Assembly (NCBI GenBank): GCA_030830945.1
Contig: JAURLY010000140.1
Span: 1 to 7,913, forward strand
DNA length: 7,913 nucleotides
Direction: 5' to 3'
Source: Gammaproteobacteria bacterium
GTDB taxonomy: Bacteria > Pseudomonadota > Gammaproteobacteria > Pseudomonadales > GM7GCV1
Positions 6,140 to 7,913 of this stretch are shown piece by piece. Every line of letters starts with the position of its first letter. Within the stretch, counting starts at the first letter, position 1. The notes beneath the pieces are model-generated. The model saw only the letters and a program-made list of their open reading frames with translations. It ran no database searches and was not told the DNA's origin. Position numbers and translations under genes: made by a program.

Positions 6140-6194
6140 ATCAATATCCATGCCAGAAATAAGAATTAGTAATTTAACACTATCATGTTGATTT
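6140..6194 (-). promoter_or_regulatory. Candidate sigma-54-type promoter module of the small gene
   Basis: On the minus strand AAATCAACATGATA (6194-6181) is followed after exactly 24 bases by CTGGCATGGATATTGAT (6156-6140). The box matches the pilin-side copy at 13 of 14 bases. The second element again matches YTGGCACGRNNNTTGCW except for T instead of C after TGGCA and A instead of C in TTGCW, the same two departures seen at the pilin gene. It ends 39 bases before the ATG at 6100. AT-rich A- and T-tracts lie immediately upstream (6187-6220), as is common around bent activator regions. Confidence 0.5.
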
Positions 6195-6237
6195 TATTAT
6201 ATTTTAATTTTTTTTTTACGAAGGTGTTACCAGTCCG

Positions 6238-6249
6238 AAATTGAAACAA
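6238..6249. repeat. Right copy of the 12-bp inverted repeat flanking the small gene
   Basis: AAATTGAAACAA, the reverse complement of the copy at 5899-5910. It overlaps the first unit of the direct repeat at 6241-6276. Confidence 0.25.
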
Positions 6250-6276
6250 TTGCTATTTTGAAACGTCAAATTGCTA
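6241..6276. repeat. Imperfect direct repeat after the kinase gene
   Basis: TTGAAAC occurs at 6241-6247 and 6258-6264, and AATTGCTA at 6248-6255 and 6269-6276, so the latter copies are 21 bp apart, two helical turns. The segment lies just past the kinase stop and upstream of the small gene's promoter module, where an activator might bind. The sequence is AT-rich, so chance is possible. Confidence 0.25.
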
Positions 6277-6280
6277 CAGT

Positions 6281-7913
6281 TCATACTATTTGTGCTGCAT
6301 TGATTGTTGCTAAGGCAGTTTGGGTTTTCTTGATCATAGTTTGGGCAGTTTTTGGCGAAATAGTCACACCAGCAGCAGGATCAGATGCTTGTATTTCAAT
6401 TTCTTTCATCATGCCAGCAAGTGGAATAGCACCAAATGCAAGACAGACACCTTTCAATGCATGTGCTTCTTGCCTGAGCCTTTCAAGGCTGCCAGATTGA
6501 TAAGCCTTCATAATTGCTGAATCACCAGTGATCAATTCTTTCCTAAACATTTCAATTAAGCCCAGCAAATCTGAATTACTTGTCTCACGCTGTATTTGTG
6601 TAAGGATACTCATGTCGATATAGGGAACAGGACTTTTATCATTTACTTGGTCGGATTTATTTTTCTTAATATTCGACACGCGTGGTAATTTATTTGTAGA
6701 TAAATATTTCGTTATCTCAACTGCCAATTCTTCACTACCGATAGGTTTTCTTATATATCCATTGAAACCCTCGTTCAAAAGATTATTCATATCCTCCAAT
6801 TCTGAAAATGCCGAAAAAGCAAGAACCGGCAATTCTTCTTTAGACAATTTCTTTCGTATAGATTTAACAGCCTGATAGCCATCCATGATCGGCATTCCAA
6901 TATCCAAAAGGGCGATATCGAATTTTTGATTTGCAATGACATTTATAGCATCTTGCCCATTAATGCATGTAGTCACTTCCATTCCGAGATTTTCGAGAAT
7001 TTCTGCGATAATTTTTCTACTTGACTGATTATCTTCTGCGAGCAGAATTTTTTTCATTTTCAATTTATTAAGGACAGATGCACCGAGATCTCGATCATTT
7101 TGTATCAAAGGTGAAATTTGTGATCCCTGAACTTCTTCCACAGGGATACTGGCCCAGAATGTGCTGCCATCATGGTTTATTGAATACACGCCACATTCAC
7201 CGCCCATTATTTCAGTGAGCTGCTTACAAATAAAAAGCCCGAATCCTCGTCCTGAATTTCCTGAAGACCTTAAAAGTTCAAATTTCCAGAATGGCTCAAA
7301 AATAGTCTCCAATCTATCACGTGAAATACCGGCGCCATAATCCCTGACTACCAACTTTAAACACGTTTTTTGGTTACTTATTACTCTGGAAATATCAACA
7401 TCTATTTTATTATTAGTTGTATGTTTAATAGCGTTATTGATGAAGTTAACCAGAATGTTCTTGATTTTTGATTTATCAGCTACGAAATGATTCTCGATAT
7501 CGACATTGGTAGTAAATTCCAATTTCAAACTTCCCGGCTCGGTTCTGCTTCCATAAAGTAGCAGCGTTTCATCAATAATTTCCTGTGCACTGAATTCAGA
7601 ATTGACGATTGTACTATCACCATATTCATAGGATGTAAATGAAAGTATTTCATTGATTTGGACAAGCAGATTTTTAGCAGCGGAACTTGCCAAATCTATA
7701 TATTTTTTTTCTTCCGGGTTATTTATATGTTTAGCTAGCAATGCCAGCGCCCCAAAAACAGAAGTCAACGGCGTTTTCATTTCATGGCTAATCATCGACA
7801 ACAGATTCGACTTTTCTCTATTTGCCATTTCTTCTTTCAGCTTTGCAGCTTCTAAATCATCTTTGGCAGACATGAGCTGATCAAGATACCGCTTCTGATA
7901 ATCCAGTATTACC
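6281..7913 (-). CDS. Hybrid sensor histidine kinase (HisKA-HATPase-REC-Hpt), N-terminus outside window
   Basis: A phosphorelay kinase. Numbering residue 1 as the Met at 7873, the HisKA domain has the phosphorylated His30 in SHEMKTPL. The ATPase domain has the N box NFINNAIKHT (143-152), G1 DYGAGI (178-183), an EPFW F-box region (193-196) and G2 GRGFGL (208-213). The receiver has Glu280 and Asp281, phosphoacceptor Asp324 (LLDIGMPIMDG), Ser354 and Lys376. The Hpt domain has His471 in EAHALKG. All phosphotransfer residues are intact, so a His-Asp-His relay to a separate regulator is expected. The Met at 7873 is not the start: the frame stays open to the window edge, and the preceding residues (DYQKRYLDQL) continue a coiled coil typical of the linker before HisKA. 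The sensor domain is therefore upstream and the signal unknown. No response regulator is visible. The gene is much more AT-rich than lnt. It lies 180 bp before the small gene with no clear terminator between them. Confidence 0.93.
   Translation of the reverse strand, partial: VILDYQKRYLDQLMSAKDDLEAAKLKEEMANREKSNLLSMISHEMKTPLTSVFGALALLAKHINNPEEKKYIDLASSAAKNLLVQINEILSFTSYEYGDSTIVNSEFSAQEIIDETLLLYGSRTEPGSLKLEFTTNVDIENHFVADKSKIKNILVNFINNAIKHTTNNKIDVDISRVISNQKTCLKLVVRDYGAGISRDRLETIFEPFWKFELLRSSGNSGRGFGLFICKQLTEIMGGECGVYSINHDGSTFWASIPVEEVQGSQISPLIQNDRDLGASVLNKLKMKKILLAEDNQSSRKIIAEILENLGMEVTTCINGQDAINVIANQKFDIALLDIGMPIMDGYQAVKSIRKKLSKEELPVLAFSAFSELEDMNNLLNEGFNGYIRKPIGSEELAVEITKYLSTNKLPRVSNIKKNKSDQVNDKSPVPYIDMSILTQIQRETSNSDLLGLIEMFRKELITGDSAIMKAYQSGSLERLRQEAHALKGVCLAFGAIPLAGMMKEIEIQASDPAAGVTISPKTAQTMIKKTQTALATINAAQIV

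Noticed and set aside
1..7913. CRISPR array, tRNA, rRNA, transposase or integrase
   Set aside because: No regularly spaced repeats, cloverleaf-like segments or recombinase motifs were seen on either strand.

Overview
The window looks like a piece of a gammaproteobacterial chromosome. The Lnt C-terminus at the left edge is of the gammaproteobacterial type, and the pilus and histidine kinase families fit a Gram-negative cell. I cannot name a genus. By eye, base composition falls from GC-rich (lnt) through roughly balanced (pilus genes) to clearly AT-rich (the intergenic DNA and the kinase gene).

Layout: (1) 1-411, + strand, the 3' end of lnt, convergent with the pilus operon and separated from it by only 54 bp (412-465), where I see no convincing terminator. 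(2) 466-5721, - strand, a tightly packed five-gene chaperone-usher operon. In transcription order it encodes a major pilin, a two-domain (tandem pilin-fold) probable tip subunit, a divergent third pilin, a CS1/CFA-I-class periplasmic chaperone and a TcfC/CooC-class outer-membrane usher. (3) 5722-6280, an AT-rich regulatory region containing a 43-residue gene (5969-6100, -) with its own Shine-Dalgarno sequence and a strong bidirectional terminator. (4) 6281 to the right edge, - strand, a hybrid histidine kinase (HisKA, HATPase, receiver, Hpt) whose N-terminal sensor part lies outside the window.

The most interesting observation is a bipartite upstream module shared by the pilus operon and the small gene: a 14-bp box (AAATCAACAWGATA), exactly 24 bp, then a sigma-54-like element (YTGGCATGNNNNTTGAW). 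Both copies lie upstream of a start codon on the transcribed strand. This suggests that the small protein and the pilus belong to one regulon. The adjacent hybrid kinase is a candidate, but unproven, input to that regulon.

Working model: the three subunits enter the periplasm by Sec signal peptides, are folded by the chaperone through donor-strand complementation, and are polymerised through the usher. The two-domain subunit probably leads as the tip. A stem-loop after the major pilin gene could help set the excess of shaft pilin over the rest. Three gene starts (chaperone, two-domain subunit, kinase) are better placed elsewhere than at the longest-ORF start.
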